Below are positions 13,483-22,448 of a DNA stretch of 23,358 nt, piece by piece (position 1 is the first letter of the stretch; each line of letters opens with the position of its first letter). The position numbers were made by a program, and so were the translations under genes. Source of the stretch: Anaerolineales bacterium UBA1429 (GTDB lineage: Bacteria; Chloroflexota; Anaerolineae; UBA1429); the NCBI GenBank assembly GCA_002329325.1, contig DCTX01000016.1, positions 11,632-34,989 on the forward strand, written 5' to 3'. The notes under the pieces are model-generated. The model saw only the letters and a program-made list of their open reading frames with translations, did no database searches and was not told where the DNA came from.

Positions 13483-14837
13483 GGCGCGTCGGACCAATCG
13501 CCGAGGGAAGGCTCTCCCTCGAGCCAGGAGCTCTGGCCTTCGGGCAGGAAGGTTATCAGCACCTTGTCCACCCGGGGGCCATCCATGTCCACCACCTCAA
13601 AGCGCATGCCGCGCCACTCGAACGAGTCGGTCGTCGCTGGCACGCGCCCCAGTTGCATCACGACAAAGCCGGCCAGGGTCTGGAAGAGGCCCTGCTCCTC
13701 GCCGGGCAGCTCGCCGATCCCAAAGGCCCGGCGGAACTCGTCGGTGGTCAGCATGCCGTCGGCCAGCCAGGTGCCATCCTCGCGCTGGATCGCCTGCGGC
13801 TCCTCGGGCTGATCGGAGGCGGGGATGTCGCCCACGATCGCCTCCAGGATGTCGGTCAACGTCACGATGCCCGCCACGCTGCCATACTCGTCGATCACCA
13901 TGGCCAACTGGGTGCCCGAGAGGCGAAACTCCTCCAGCACCTTGAGGGCCGGCATGATCTCGGGCACATACAGAGGCTGCTGCATGACCTTCTCCAGGTC
14001 GAACGACTCGCCCGCCCAGGCGCGGACCAACAGGTCCTTGGCCTTGACCTCACCGAGCACCTCTTCCAGGCTCTCTCGCGCCACCGGAAAGCGCGAGAAG
14101 GGCGATTCGACGATCCGGCGCTTGAGCTCCTCCGGCGGATCGTCCAGGTCCAGCCAGATGACTTCGTGGCGCGGCGTCATCAGCGAGCTGGCAGGCCGGT
14201 CGTTCAGCAAGAAGACGCTCTCGACCATGTCCTGCTCGACCTCTTCGATCACCCCCGCGTCGGTGCCCTGCTGCAGCATGGCGCGGATCTCGTCCTCGGT
14301 GATGGGCGGGCGATCCTCGGCGTTAACGCCCAGCACCCGGAGCACCAGGTCGGTGGATCTGGAGAGCAGCCACACGAGGGGGCTGGCGATCTTGGCAAAG
14401 AACCGCATCGGGCGCGACATGATGCTGGCGATGCGCTCCGGATTGCTGAGGGCGATCCGCTTGGGCACCAGCTCCCCCAGAATGAGGGTGAGGTAGGTGA
14501 TCACCAGGACCACCAGGGTCAGCGCGATGCTGCGCGCGAAACGCTCCAGGAAGGAGACCTTGGCGATCCAGACCGCGAGGCCTTGCGCCACAGAGGCGCC
14601 GCCCACCGCCCCGGCAAAGATGCCCACCAAGGTGATGCCCACCTGAATCGTGGACAGAAAGCGGTCCAGGTCATTCACCAGGTGCATGGCTCCCCGAGCG
14701 CCCCGGTGCCCATCCTCGGCGCTCCTCTGCAGGCGCTCCCGGCGCGACGAGATGACGGCGAACTCGGACATGGAGAAGAGCCCGTTCGCCAGGACAAGCA
14801 GCAGAATCACAAGCGCCTCGCTCACTACGGTGGACAT
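13479..14837 (-). CDS. CorC/HlyC-type CBS-pair membrane protein (DUF21 family)
   Basis: The 452-residue protein has the full domain set. DUF21/CNNM membrane region: 1-170, with helices at about 5-23, 65-90, 103-120 and 150-170 and the motif GELVPKR at 121-127. CBS 1: about 215-270 (LMTPRHEVIWLD). CBS 2: about 288-340 (VIDEYGSVAGIVTLTDILEAIVGDI). Transporter-associated domain: about 350-430. Relatives act in magnesium or cobalt efflux or tolerance, and CBS pairs bind adenine nucleotides, so transport may respond to energy state. The ATG at 14837 shares one base with the upstream stop (TGATG), and AAAGGGAG lies 9 bases before it. It is an ordinary member of its family; its role in this operon is not obvious. 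Confidence 0.93.
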   Translation of the reverse strand: MSTVVSEALVILLLVLANGLFSMSEFAVISSRRERLQRSAEDGHRGARGAMHLVNDLDRFLSTIQVGITLVGIFAGAVGGASVAQGLAVWIAKVSFLERFARSIALTLVVLVITYLTLILGELVPKRIALSNPERIASIMSRPMRFFAKIASPLVWLLSRSTDLVLRVLGVNAEDRPPITEDEIRAMLQQGTDAGVIEEVEQDMVESVFLLNDRPASSLMTPRHEVIWLDLDDPPEELKRRIVESPFSRFPVARESLEEVLGEVKAKDLLVRAWAGESFDLEKVMQQPLYVPEIMPALKVLEEFRLSGTQLAMVIDEYGSVAGIVTLTDILEAIVGDIPASDQPEEPQAIQREDGTWLADGMLTTDEFRRAFGIGELPGEEQGLFQTLAGFVVMQLGRVPATTDSFEWRGMRFEVVDMDGPRVDKVLITFLPEGQSSWLEGEPSLGDWSDAP

Positions 14838-16198
14838 CAAACGCGACTCCCTTTCGCACTCTCGGACATCAGATACTCGTGCACATAGGCGCGGGCCTGG
14901 TCGGCCGTGTGGATACGGCCCTCGGCTTGGGCGGCGCTCAGGGCATCCATGAGTTGGCCGATATGGGGCCCCGGCTCCAGCCCGAACTCACGCAACAGAT
15001 CGCCCCCCTGCAAGAGGCGCGGCGGCGCCACGATCTGGTCGTGGGCCTCGAACCAGGCCCAGAGCAGATAGGCCGCCTTGGTGCCGCAGGCGGGATCGCC
15101 TCCGGGTTGGCAGGTCGCCAGAACCGCCGCATCCACCCCCGCCTCGCCATAGCGGCGATAGTAGGCGTGGGCGGCGCCCCGGTTGAGCCCGGGGGCGTTC
15201 TGCTCCCACAGCGCTGCGCGGAGGGCGCCCAACATCCCTCGCAGGTGGCCCCACTCTCGCCCACTCAGCCGCAGCCGCGCCCCTAGCCCCGCCAGGTCGT
15301 CCGCGGGCGCCGTCGCCAGCAGGGCCGCCAGCGATACGGTGGCGATGCGGCGGCGCGCCTCCACCATGGGCCGCTGCCAGGCGGCGTCCAGTGCCTGGCC
15401 ATAGGCCGCCCTGATGCGCTCCAGACCGGCGCCGCGACGCAGCGCCTCCAGCCAACCCAGGCCGGCCAGGACACCCTCCGCGGATACCGTCGGCAGGATC
15501 AGAGGCAACAGGCCCAGCTCGTGGGCCTCTGCGATCGGGTCGGCGGAGGGCAGCGATAGCATGGCCAGGAACTCGTCGCGCACGCGCTCGGGGGATACCT
15601 GGTGCAGCAGGGGGGCATGGCGGCGGATCTGGGCGCGGGTCTCCGGGTGCAGACGCAGCCCCAGGGCCGCGCTCAAGCGCAAGCCGCGCAGCAGGCGCAC
15701 GGGGTCATCACGCAAGGCGTCAGGATAGGCCATGCGCAACACGCCCGCCTCCAGGTCGGCGCGGCCGCCTGTGGGATCCAGCAGAGGGCCAAAGGGATCG
15801 GACAGGCGCATCCCCATGGCGTTGACGGTGAAATCGCGCAGGGCCAGGTCCTCGAGGATCGTCTTGCCGCGCAAGCCGGCCAGATCGATGTGGTACGAGG
15901 CGGCCTGGGTATTGAACACGATGCGGGCGACATCGTGCTCGCGGTCCATGGGGTAAAAGGCGCCGCCCAACCGGTCGGCGAGCCAGCGCCCCAGCGAGAT
16001 GGCCTCGCCTGGGACGGCCACATCCATGTCGTGGCCAGGCCGGCCCCGCAGCGCGTCGCGCACGCTCCCGCCCACCAGGTACGCAGGGGCGCCATGTTCG
16101 CGCAGGGCGCCCAGGGCGCGATGCCACAGGGGCTCGGCAGCGAACCAACCGCTGATGGATGCCAAAAGGGCCCTATCGTCTCCCGGGTCGTTGCTCAT
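14837..16198 (-). CDS. cca: Class II CCA tRNA nucleotidyltransferase / poly(A) polymerase family
   Basis: The 453-residue protein has the class II nucleotidyltransferase head: LVGGSVRD (41-48), the metal pair Asp57 and Asp59 in HDMDVAV, RDFTVNAM (121-128), RDDPVRLLRGLR (163-174) and ERVRDE (204-209). These match the motifs for sugar selection and the nucleotide-binding neck. The C-terminal half is helical and divergent, with no clear HD phosphohydrolase signature. The likely job is adding or repairing the CCA end of tRNA; in some bacteria related proteins add only A, or poly(A) tails, and sequence alone does not decide between these. The ATG at 16198 overlaps the Nudix stop as ATGA, placing it firmly inside the operon. 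No other tRNA-related gene is nearby. Confidence 0.93.
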   Translation of the reverse strand: MSNDPGDDRALLASISGWFAAEPLWHRALGALREHGAPAYLVGGSVRDALRGRPGHDMDVAVPGEAISLGRWLADRLGGAFYPMDREHDVARIVFNTQAASYHIDLAGLRGKTILEDLALRDFTVNAMGMRLSDPFGPLLDPTGGRADLEAGVLRMAYPDALRDDPVRLLRGLRLSAALGLRLHPETRAQIRRHAPLLHQVSPERVRDEFLAMLSLPSADPIAEAHELGLLPLILPTVSAEGVLAGLGWLEALRRGAGLERIRAAYGQALDAAWQRPMVEARRRIATVSLAALLATAPADDLAGLGARLRLSGREWGHLRGMLGALRAALWEQNAPGLNRGAAHAYYRRYGEAGVDAAVLATCQPGGDPACGTKAAYLLWAWFEAHDQIVAPPRLLQGGDLLREFGLEPGPHIGQLMDALSAAQAEGRIHTADQARAYVHEYLMSESAKGSRV

Positions 16199-16818
16199 GG
16201 GAGCGCCTCCCCGGCGAGGGCGATCTGCTGCAGCGCCACGATGGTCTTGGCGTCCACGATCGCTCCCGCGCGGACCATATGCAGCGCCTCATCCAGGGCC
16301 AAAGTCGCCACCTGGATGTCCTCCCCGCTGGCGGGCAGGCCGCCGCCCGCGGCCACGCGCTCGGCCTGGCGCAGGTCGGACCAGTAGAGGGCGATGCGCT
16401 CGGAAGAGCCGCCAGGGCTGGGGTAGATGGTTGCCAGGGGATGGAGGGCGCCCAGGGAGAGACCGGCCTCCTCCAGGGCCTCGCTGCGGGCCACGTCCTC
16501 GGGCGAGCGGCCCGGCTCGCACGTGCCGGCGATCAGCTCCCACAGCCAGCCGGCGCCGTCCCGCACAAAAGCAGGCAGCCGAAACTGGCGCACCAGAACG
16601 AGCTGCTCGGTTTCGGGATTGTAGGGGAGCACCGCCGCCGCGTCGCCACGCTCTAGCACCAGGCGGGTGATCGGTTCGCTCAGGCTGCCATTGCTTTGCT
16701 CGTGGATGATCGTGTAACGGTCAATGGCAAGGAACCCGTCAAGCACACGATCTTGCGCAAGAATCTGTACCCTACGTTGGTCCGGGACAGAATCTTGCTC
16801 TTCTCCCGTCTCTGTCAT
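16195..16818 (-). CDS. Nudix hydrolase, ADP-ribose/ADP-sugar pyrophosphatase type
   Basis: The 207-residue protein has a Nudix box at 98-120. Compared with GX5EX7REUXEEXGU, the catalytic EALEEAG end is intact (Glu113, Glu116, Glu117), but the first Glu is Arg104 and the Arg of the RE pair is Ser112. Upstream, QLVLVRQFRLPAF and 'WLWELIAGTCEPG' match the ADP-ribose pyrophosphatase/NudF-like subgroup, which cleaves ADP-ribose or sugar nucleotides. That would suit an operon with glycosyltransferases, but the substrate is unproven. I start at ATG 16818, which has AGGAG five bases upstream, rather than at a TTG further upstream without one. The gene follows the HAD gene after 45 bases and overlaps the CCA gene by 4. 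Confidence 0.87.
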   Translation of the reverse strand: MTETGEEQDSVPDQRRVQILAQDRVLDGFLAIDRYTIIHEQSNGSLSEPITRLVLERGDAAAVLPYNPETEQLVLVRQFRLPAFVRDGAGWLWELIAGTCEPGRSPEDVARSEALEEAGLSLGALHPLATIYPSPGGSSERIALYWSDLRQAERVAAGGGLPASGEDIQVATLALDEALHMVRAGAIVDAKTIVALQQIALAGEALP

Positions 16819-16863
16819 TCCTTCTCCTACAGCGCCTGCCAAGCGCAAAGCAACGCGCTGGGC

Positions 16864-17544
16864 TCAGGCGCAAGGCCCCAGGTAACGGGGCAAATCCGTG
16901 ACCTGCCCCAGCAGCAGATCCGGCTGCGCCTCGGCCATGGCGGCCGCCGCCACGCCCGGGCGTAACACGCCCACCGTCACCGCGCCGATGCCACGCCCGG
17001 CGGCGATATCCATGGGATGATCGCCGCACATCAGCGCCTTTTGTCCGGCCATCCCCATGGCCTCCAGGGCGTCGGTCAGATGCCTGGGGTCCGGCTTGAC
17101 GTGGGCCACATCGTCGCGGGTCAACAGGGCTCGACATGCCAGCGGCTGGCGAGCCAGGGCGCGCTCGACCGCCGCCCGGCAGTTGCGAGTCACGATCCCC
17201 ACGGCATAGCCCTGGGCATCCAGGGAGCGCAGCATCTCCGGGACGCCCGGAATCGGCGCCGCGTCTTGGGCGGCGTCCATTTCTACTGCTATGATAGCCT
17301 GATTGGCCGATACTGCAAAGCGGGCCGCGGCATCACCGCTTTCGCAGCCCAGCGCCTCGCGCACCCGCGCCACGATCTCCAGCGTGGGCCATGGCGACCA
17401 GGGCGTCGCGTCCACGCCGAACTGCCGCGCCAGCGCCAGCACGCGCCGCTTCATCTCATCAAAGCCGATGGGCGATTCCACCAGGGTGCCATCCAGGTCA
17501 AAGAGGATCGCCCGTATCCCGGTAGAGGGTGCCCGCTCGTGCAT
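16864..17544 (-). CDS. HAD-superfamily hydrolase, phosphoglycolate-phosphatase-like
   Basis: The 226-residue protein carries all four HAD motifs. Motif I is FDLDGT with nucleophile Asp16 and Asp18. Motif II is Thr119 in GIVTRN. Motif III is Lys150 in HVKPDP. Motif IV has Asp175 and Asp179 in GDHPMDIAAGR. A helical cap (about 25-95) follows motif I, as in the phosphoglycolate or beta-phosphoglucomutase groups. It should remove phosphate from a small metabolite; the exact substrate is not readable. The ATG lies three bases after the stop of the NHL-fused membrane protein, with the stop region (GGAGTAGGGG) doubling as ribosome-binding site, so the two are translationally linked. A role in sugar-phosphate clean-up for the glycosylation genes is possible, by inference. 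Confidence 0.9.
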   Translation of the reverse strand: MHERAPSTGIRAILFDLDGTLVESPIGFDEMKRRVLALARQFGVDATPWSPWPTLEIVARVREALGCESGDAAARFAVSANQAIIAVEMDAAQDAAPIPGVPEMLRSLDAQGYAVGIVTRNCRAAVERALARQPLACRALLTRDDVAHVKPDPRHLTDALEAMGMAGQKALMCGDHPMDIAAGRGIGAVTVGVLRPGVAAAAMAEAQPDLLLGQVTDLPRYLGPCA

Positions 17545-17547
17545 CCC

Positions 17548-20500
17548 CTACTCCACCGGAGCCGGGGCCTCGAAGAGCAGCACCCGCTGATTCTCTGAAT
17601 CGCTCACCACCAGCCTGCCCTGGGGATCCACGGCGATGCCCGTGGGTAGGTTCATGGCGCCCAAATCGGCCCCATACTGGCCGAACACCACCTGGAGCGC
17701 GCCCTGGGCGTCGAACCCCAGCACGCGGTACCCCTCCGGATCCGTGGCCCACACGCGGCCCTGGCCATCCACCGCCAGATACGGCTTGTTGACCACCGAC
17801 ACGCCATCCCAGGCCCGCACCGACCACTCGCGCAGGTATTGTAGCTGGGCATCGAATACCTGGATGCGCCGGTTCCAGGTGTCGGCCACGTACACAGCGC
17901 CATCGGGCCCCACGGCCAACCCCACCGGTTCGTTCAGGAGGCCCGGCCCCTGGCCAAAGCCCCCCGCCACCGCCACGAGCTGCCCGGTTGCATCGTACTT
18001 GAGCACCCGCTTGTTGCCGGTATCCGCCACATAGAGGTTCCCATCCTGGTCAAAGGCCAGATCGCGCGGCCCGTAGAAGGTATCTGCTTGCCAGAGGTCG
18101 GCGCCGGCCTCGCCGAACATGCCCCTACTGCTCAGGTATACGCCGTCGCGAGAAAAGACCTGGATGCGGTGGTTCCACGTATCGGCCACATACACCTCAC
18201 CCGCGGGCGAGATGGCCACGCCCCAAGGCTCCTGGAACTGGCCGGGGCCGCTACCCTGGCTGCCCCACTGGACCACGGGCTGCCCCTGAGCATCCAGCAC
18301 CTGGATGCGGTGGTTCTGGCTATCGGCCACATAGACGCGCCCATCCTGATCCACGGCGACGCCCTTGGGCCCCTGGAACTGGCCCAGCGCGGCGCCGGCG
18401 CTGCCCCACGCCGCCAGAGCCGTCTGGGGCGTCCACTTGTCCACGTAGGCGGCTCCGGCGGCCGTCGCGCCGGTCACCAGCGCGTCAGGCCCGCCCTGCC
18501 AGAGCCATTGGGCCACATCGCGCCGCACGTACATGGCGAACTTGGCCACATAGGGCCACTGAGTCAGCGGGCGATCGTACTTGCGGTAAAAGAGCACGTC
18601 CCACAGGGCGCGCTGCGCCTCGGGCTCAGCCAGCGCCTTCCAGAAAGAGATGTCCAGCATGCCGATGTACCAGTCCTGGTAGGGCCACCAGATCAAGCGG
18701 TGCTCTCGCCGCACATAGTCGTCCCCCAGGAAGGGCCTGACGGCAGCCTCGTTCTCCAGCCCCACCAGCACCACCTGGGCGTCCAGCGGGCCCCCGGGGG
18801 CCTCGCCAAAGTAGATCGCATTGTCATAGTTGCGCAGATACCAGACAAAGGGCCAGCTCACCTCGTTATCATAGGCCACCTTGAGGTGCAGGCCGCCCGT
18901 CAGCCGCAGCGAGAGGTCCTGCAGTTCGCGGGCCACGATGCCCGCATCGGGCGCTCCCTGGGCGTACACCAGCAACTCGGAGGCCGAGTCGCCGTTGGTG
19001 AAGGTCAGTCTCCAGGCGGTGCGCAGGGTCAGGGCCAGCAGAATGCTCGCCATCGCCAGGGCGATCATGCGCCAGGCATTGCGCGAGCCGAGCCGCCTTG
19101 CCAGCCACACGATGCCCCAGAGGACGAGAAGGCCCACCACGAGGGCGCCGAGCCACATCACCGATTGGTTCAGTGCCTCCGCGGTCATGCCGCCATAGGG
19201 GCGCAGCTTGGCCAGGCGCAACAGCATATAGAGCAGCAGCGGCACCAACAGCAGCAGCCAGAGGCCGCCCCGCTCCCGGATGGCGCGCCAATCGGCGTCC
19301 AGCAGGTGGGCCAGTCCCCAGCCGGCCAGGAGGTGCATCGGCACGGCGATGTGCATCATCAGCCAGGGCATCTTCTCGCCTGCCCAGCTATAGAGGACGA
19401 ACACTAGGACCGCCCAGACGATGACAAAGGGCAGGAACGGCGCGCGGCTGGGGGCTGACTCCTGGGGCTCCTCGAGCTCCTGAGGCTCCTCGGGCTCCTG
19501 CGCGCGGCGCAACCTCCCCAGGGCATAGCTCGCCAGCCCAACGGGCGCCAGCGCCAGGGGCAGGAACTCGTATACCAGCGTGAGCACGATGTAATAGTGC
19601 CAGGGCTGCTCGCCGCGGGCGACGCTCTGCTGCGAGAGCCAGTAACCCAACTGGCCCACCACGCCCGTGGCCACGCCCGCCCCGTTGGTGAACATGCTGG
19701 TGTACAACGGCAAAAAGATGCCCCAGAATATGCCCGCGCAGACCACCCATCGCCGGGCGTTCCACCAGATGCCGATGCCCGCGCCGATGCCGAACATCAC
19801 CAGCGTGATCCCCAGAGAAAAGAGCAGGCCGTTGGCGCTGTAATCCAGGGGGTCGCCGCCCAGCAACTGGATCGGGAACGGCGAGGCGAAAGGCAGGATC
19901 AGCGTGCCAACGAGGACCACCAGATCGAAGGAGGGCAGGCCCCTCAGCCCTTCCAGCGTCCAGTCCCGGGCCTGCAACCACTGCCACGCCAACAGCCCGG
20001 CCAGGAAGACGCCCAGGATGGCGGTGGAGATGAACGAGGTCTCTTTGCCGGCCAGGCCCAGAATGAGCGCGGCGGCGGTGATATAGAGATACTTGGGTTT
20101 GGGCTGCTCCAGGTAGTACAGGCTCACGGCAAAGAGGACCATGTTGGCAACGATGGCGAGCTGATCATGCCGGATGTAGCGCGAGCGGTGCATCAGCACC
20201 GGCGAGACCGCCATGAGCAACGTCACCGCCACGAGGCCCTTGGTCCCCAGCCAGCGCCGCAGTGAGAGCGGCAGGATGACGATGGCGATCCCCGCCAGGG
20301 CGGTAGCCAACCGGCCGGTATAGTCGCTATCCCCAAACAGGGCAAAGACCCCCGCCGTGACGTGATACAGCAGCGGGCCATGGTAGACGGGGCTGTGGAT
20401 GTAGCCCTGGCCTGTGTAGAGCTTCCACGATTCCCAGGCGTGAATGCTCTCGTCGTGACAATACGATCGGTCCGCCAACCCCCAGAGCCGCGTCAGAACG

Positions 20501-20637
20501 ACAAAGATGATCAGCGCCACATAGATCGCCGTCCAGCCGCGCACCCGCAGAGAGGGGATGAGCGGGCGGTCGAGCCAGGAGCCCCGGGGCCCCATGTCAT
20601 CGGCAGTTACCACAGCGTCCTCCCTCGGATCATCCAT
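17548..20637 (-). CDS. TIGR03663/Agl23-like GT-C membrane protein fused to six-bladed NHL propeller
   Basis: The 1029-residue protein has a GT-C glycosyltransferase architecture. A first helix (about 36-52) is followed by an outer loop with His61-Asp62-Glu63, the usual acidic motif near the first helix. About a dozen membrane segments run to about 540, with an acidic Glu/Pro-rich loop at 380-395. An extracytoplasmic region (about 545-745) carries 'WPFVWYLRNYDNAIYF', typical of TIGR03663. Residues 752-1025 hold six NHL repeats, e.g. GVAVDQDGRVYVADSQNHRI, a complete propeller. TIGR03663/Agl23-type proteins are associated with glycosylation in archaea and Chloroflexota, but their exact reaction is not settled. 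The propeller probably lies outside the cell, where it could bind protein or glycan. The start overlaps the upstream stop by 8 bases. Confidence 0.9.
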   Translation of the reverse strand: MDDPREDAVVTADDMGPRGSWLDRPLIPSLRVRGWTAIYVALIIFVVLTRLWGLADRSYCHDESIHAWESWKLYTGQGYIHSPVYHGPLLYHVTAGVFALFGDSDYTGRLATALAGIAIVILPLSLRRWLGTKGLVAVTLLMAVSPVLMHRSRYIRHDQLAIVANMVLFAVSLYYLEQPKPKYLYITAAALILGLAGKETSFISTAILGVFLAGLLAWQWLQARDWTLEGLRGLPSFDLVVLVGTLILPFASPFPIQLLGGDPLDYSANGLLFSLGITLVMFGIGAGIGIWWNARRWVVCAGIFWGIFLPLYTSMFTNGAGVATGVVGQLGYWLSQQSVARGEQPWHYYIVLTLVYEFLPLALAPVGLASYALGRLRRAQEPEEPQELEEPQESAPSRAPFLPFVIVWAVLVFVLYSWAGEKMPWLMMHIAVPMHLLAGWGLAHLLDADWRAIRERGGLWLLLLVPLLLYMLLRLAKLRPYGGMTAEALNQSVMWLGALVVGLLVLWGIVWLARRLGSRNAWRMIALAMASILLALTLRTAWRLTFTNGDSASELLVYAQGAPDAGIVARELQDLSLRLTGGLHLKVAYDNEVSWPFVWYLRNYDNAIYFGEAPGGPLDAQVVLVGLENEAAVRPFLGDDYVRREHRLIWWPYQDWYIGMLDISFWKALAEPEAQRALWDVLFYRKYDRPLTQWPYVAKFAMYVRRDVAQWLWQGGPDALVTGATAAGAAYVDKWTPQTALAAWGSAGAALGQFQGPKGVAVDQDGRVYVADSQNHRIQVLDAQGQPVVQWGSQGSGPGQFQEPWGVAISPAGEVYVADTWNHRIQVFSRDGVYLSSRGMFGEAGADLWQADTFYGPRDLAFDQDGNLYVADTGNKRVLKYDATGQLVAVAGGFGQGPGLLNEPVGLAVGPDGAVYVADTWNRRIQVFDAQLQYLREWSVRAWDGVSVVNKPYLAVDGQGRVWATDPEGYRVLGFDAQGALQVVFGQYGADLGAMNLPTGIAVDPQGRLVVSDSENQRVLLFEAPAPVE

Positions 20638-22366
20638 CCAGCGGTATCCTCACCCACACCCACAGCTCCTCGCGCTGGGCTTCCGGTCCCGGTTGCCGGT
20701 AGAGCAGCCAGCGCAGAAGGTAGGACCAGGTGTCATCGGCCGTGGCCGGCTCCTCCCACACGGCCACGGGCTGCCCCACATAGCCCACGGGCGCATCCTC
20801 CGGCTGGCGCGGCCCCGTGATCACCACCGTCGCCTCCGGCAGCGGGCCGATCCGCGCCGTCGCGCGGGCATTGGGGAACTCGCGCAAGGCCCAGGCCACC
20901 TGAGGGCTCGCATCCTGCTCGTAGAGCACGTCCACCAAGTGCTCGTCGCTCACCCGCTCCAGCGAGAGCCGCTCGAGCAACGGCTCCAGTTCGGCCAGGG
21001 AGGCCGCCGTGGGCCGATGGAGCAGGGGCTCCCAGGGGTCGCGCGCCCGGTCGTAGGCCAGGGCGACGGTCCCCCGCACACAATGGGCCGCCAACACGGC
21101 CGCCGCCAACAGCAAGGCCGCCCTGCGGGCCGCCTCGGGCCGCACCCAGATGGCATAGCCGACCAGGCTCAGGATCAGGATGGCCAGCGCGAACCCGCCA
21201 TAGAGGGCAAAGAGGGGATCGAACCTCTGGGTGTAGTAGGCGAACTGCAGCAGCGAGAAGGCCAGCAGCCCCAGGCCCAGGAGCAGCGGCCCCAGGTCCT
21301 CGCGACAGGGCGCGCAGGTAGACTCGTGGAGCGCCTGCGCGCCGCGCGCCGCCAGCAAGGTCAGCGGCAACAGCGGCCCCAGGAACCAGCGCGCGTCACG
21401 CTGGCCCAAGGCCGTGCCCAGCAGCAGGGCATAGGCCAGCCAGAGGAGCAGGGCGCCCTCCAGAGCGCGCCCGCGCCGCAGCCCGTGGTACGCCCCGATC
21501 GCCGCCAACAGCAGCATCAGCGGCTCGTACAGCGCCAAGGCCCGCAGCGCGTGATACCATGGCAACGCCTGGCCGCCGGGGGCCAACCCGCGCACCCAGT
21601 CGCCGGCCAGGTCGGCCGTCGCGCCCAGCCCGCCCGGGTTGAGCCACAGGGCGCTCGCCAGGGCGATCAGGGCCGCGGCGAACACCCTGGGCGCACCGGT
21701 GCGCCAGGCCGCGCGCAGCGCGTCCGTCGCCCGCTCCCGCCGCGTCGGATCCGCGCGAAGCCACCAGAGCGCGGCCAGCAGGCCCACGGCCGTCAACGGC
21801 GTGTAGATGGCCGCCCCCGCCGAGAGGCCGGCCGCCAGGGCCGCCGCCGCCCAGAGGGCATCACGCCGGGCCCCCGCCGTCAGGTAACGCTGCCCCAGGG
21901 CCAGGAAGAGGGCCGCCAGCGCGACGGCGATCACGGCCCCATCGGCCGTGCGCCCGGCGTACACCCAGCCGGGAGAGAGGGCCAGGAAGGCGGTAACGGT
22001 CAGCGCGCCCACGCGGCCCAGCCGGTCGCGCACCAACCAGGGCAAGCCAACCAGCGCCGCCCCCGCCAGGGCGGGCAAAAGCCGCACGGCCAGGGCGCCG
22101 CTGCGCAAGGCAAAGAGGATCACCTGGGCGTCGAATAGCAGCGGCGCATAGCCCGAGGCGCCTGCGGGCTGGCCCTGCAGGCCGCGCCAGGCCGCCAGCG
22201 CCGTGGGCAGCTCCTCGGCCAGCAGCGGCGCGCGGCCCAGCCCCGCCAGGCGAATCCCCAGCCCAACGGCCAGCAGAGCGCCATAGAGCGCCCGCTCCAT
22301 CGTCAGCCAGGAAAGCGCGCTGGCCGTGGCCGGGCGCGGCGGGGCAACCGAAAGCTCTTCCTGCAT
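20630..22366 (-). CDS. Polytopic membrane protein, GT-C/PMT-like glycosyltransferase
   Basis: The 578-residue protein has a first membrane helix at about 26-45, then a loop with a Glu pair (LLAEELPTALAAW), placed like the acidic motif of GT-C transferases. Further helices fill most of the chain to about 430. The C-terminal part, from about 435, is soluble and presumably faces outside, with a strand-rich section ending in WVWVRIPLDG. This layout suits dolichyl/undecaprenyl-phosphate-dependent mannosyl or arabinosyl transferases (PMT_2-like). No family was assigned with certainty, and the sugar and acceptor are unknown. It is the first gene after the extended -10 promoter and overlaps the Agl23-like gene by 8 bases, so the two are probably made in step and may work on one glycan. 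Confidence 0.8.
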   Translation of the reverse strand: MQEELSVAPPRPATASALSWLTMERALYGALLAVGLGIRLAGLGRAPLLAEELPTALAAWRGLQGQPAGASGYAPLLFDAQVILFALRSGALAVRLLPALAGAALVGLPWLVRDRLGRVGALTVTAFLALSPGWVYAGRTADGAVIAVALAALFLALGQRYLTAGARRDALWAAAALAAGLSAGAAIYTPLTAVGLLAALWWLRADPTRRERATDALRAAWRTGAPRVFAAALIALASALWLNPGGLGATADLAGDWVRGLAPGGQALPWYHALRALALYEPLMLLLAAIGAYHGLRRGRALEGALLLWLAYALLLGTALGQRDARWFLGPLLPLTLLAARGAQALHESTCAPCREDLGPLLLGLGLLAFSLLQFAYYTQRFDPLFALYGGFALAILILSLVGYAIWVRPEAARRAALLLAAAVLAAHCVRGTVALAYDRARDPWEPLLHRPTAASLAELEPLLERLSLERVSDEHLVDVLYEQDASPQVAWALREFPNARATARIGPLPEATVVITGPRQPEDAPVGYVGQPVAVWEEPATADDTWSYLLRWLLYRQPGPEAQREELWVWVRIPLDG

Positions 22367-22404
22367 CAGGAACCCATCCTTGGCGTCAACAGGTCTCGCA
22401 AGGC

Positions 22405-22413
22405 ATTATAGCA
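22405..22413 (-). promoter_or_regulatory. Extended -10 promoter of the eight-gene operon
   Basis: On the minus strand TGC-TATAAT (22405-22413) is a perfect TGN-TATAAT extended -10, which needs little -35 contact; no good -35 is present. The leader to the ATG at 22366 is about 30 bases, with AAGGA ten bases before the start. It lies in the 82-base gap after the YYY gene, so the operon can be read independently of that gene or through from it. Confidence 0.55.
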
Positions 22414-22448
22414 CAACTCGGCAAGGCACCTCGGGGGCCGGCCCGCGG

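Noticed and set aside
20558..22138. A 526-codon plus-strand frame opposite the GT-C-like gene
   Set aside because: The predicted product is an extreme Gln/Arg/Gly-rich chain, typical of an antisense shadow of an Ala/Leu-rich membrane protein.
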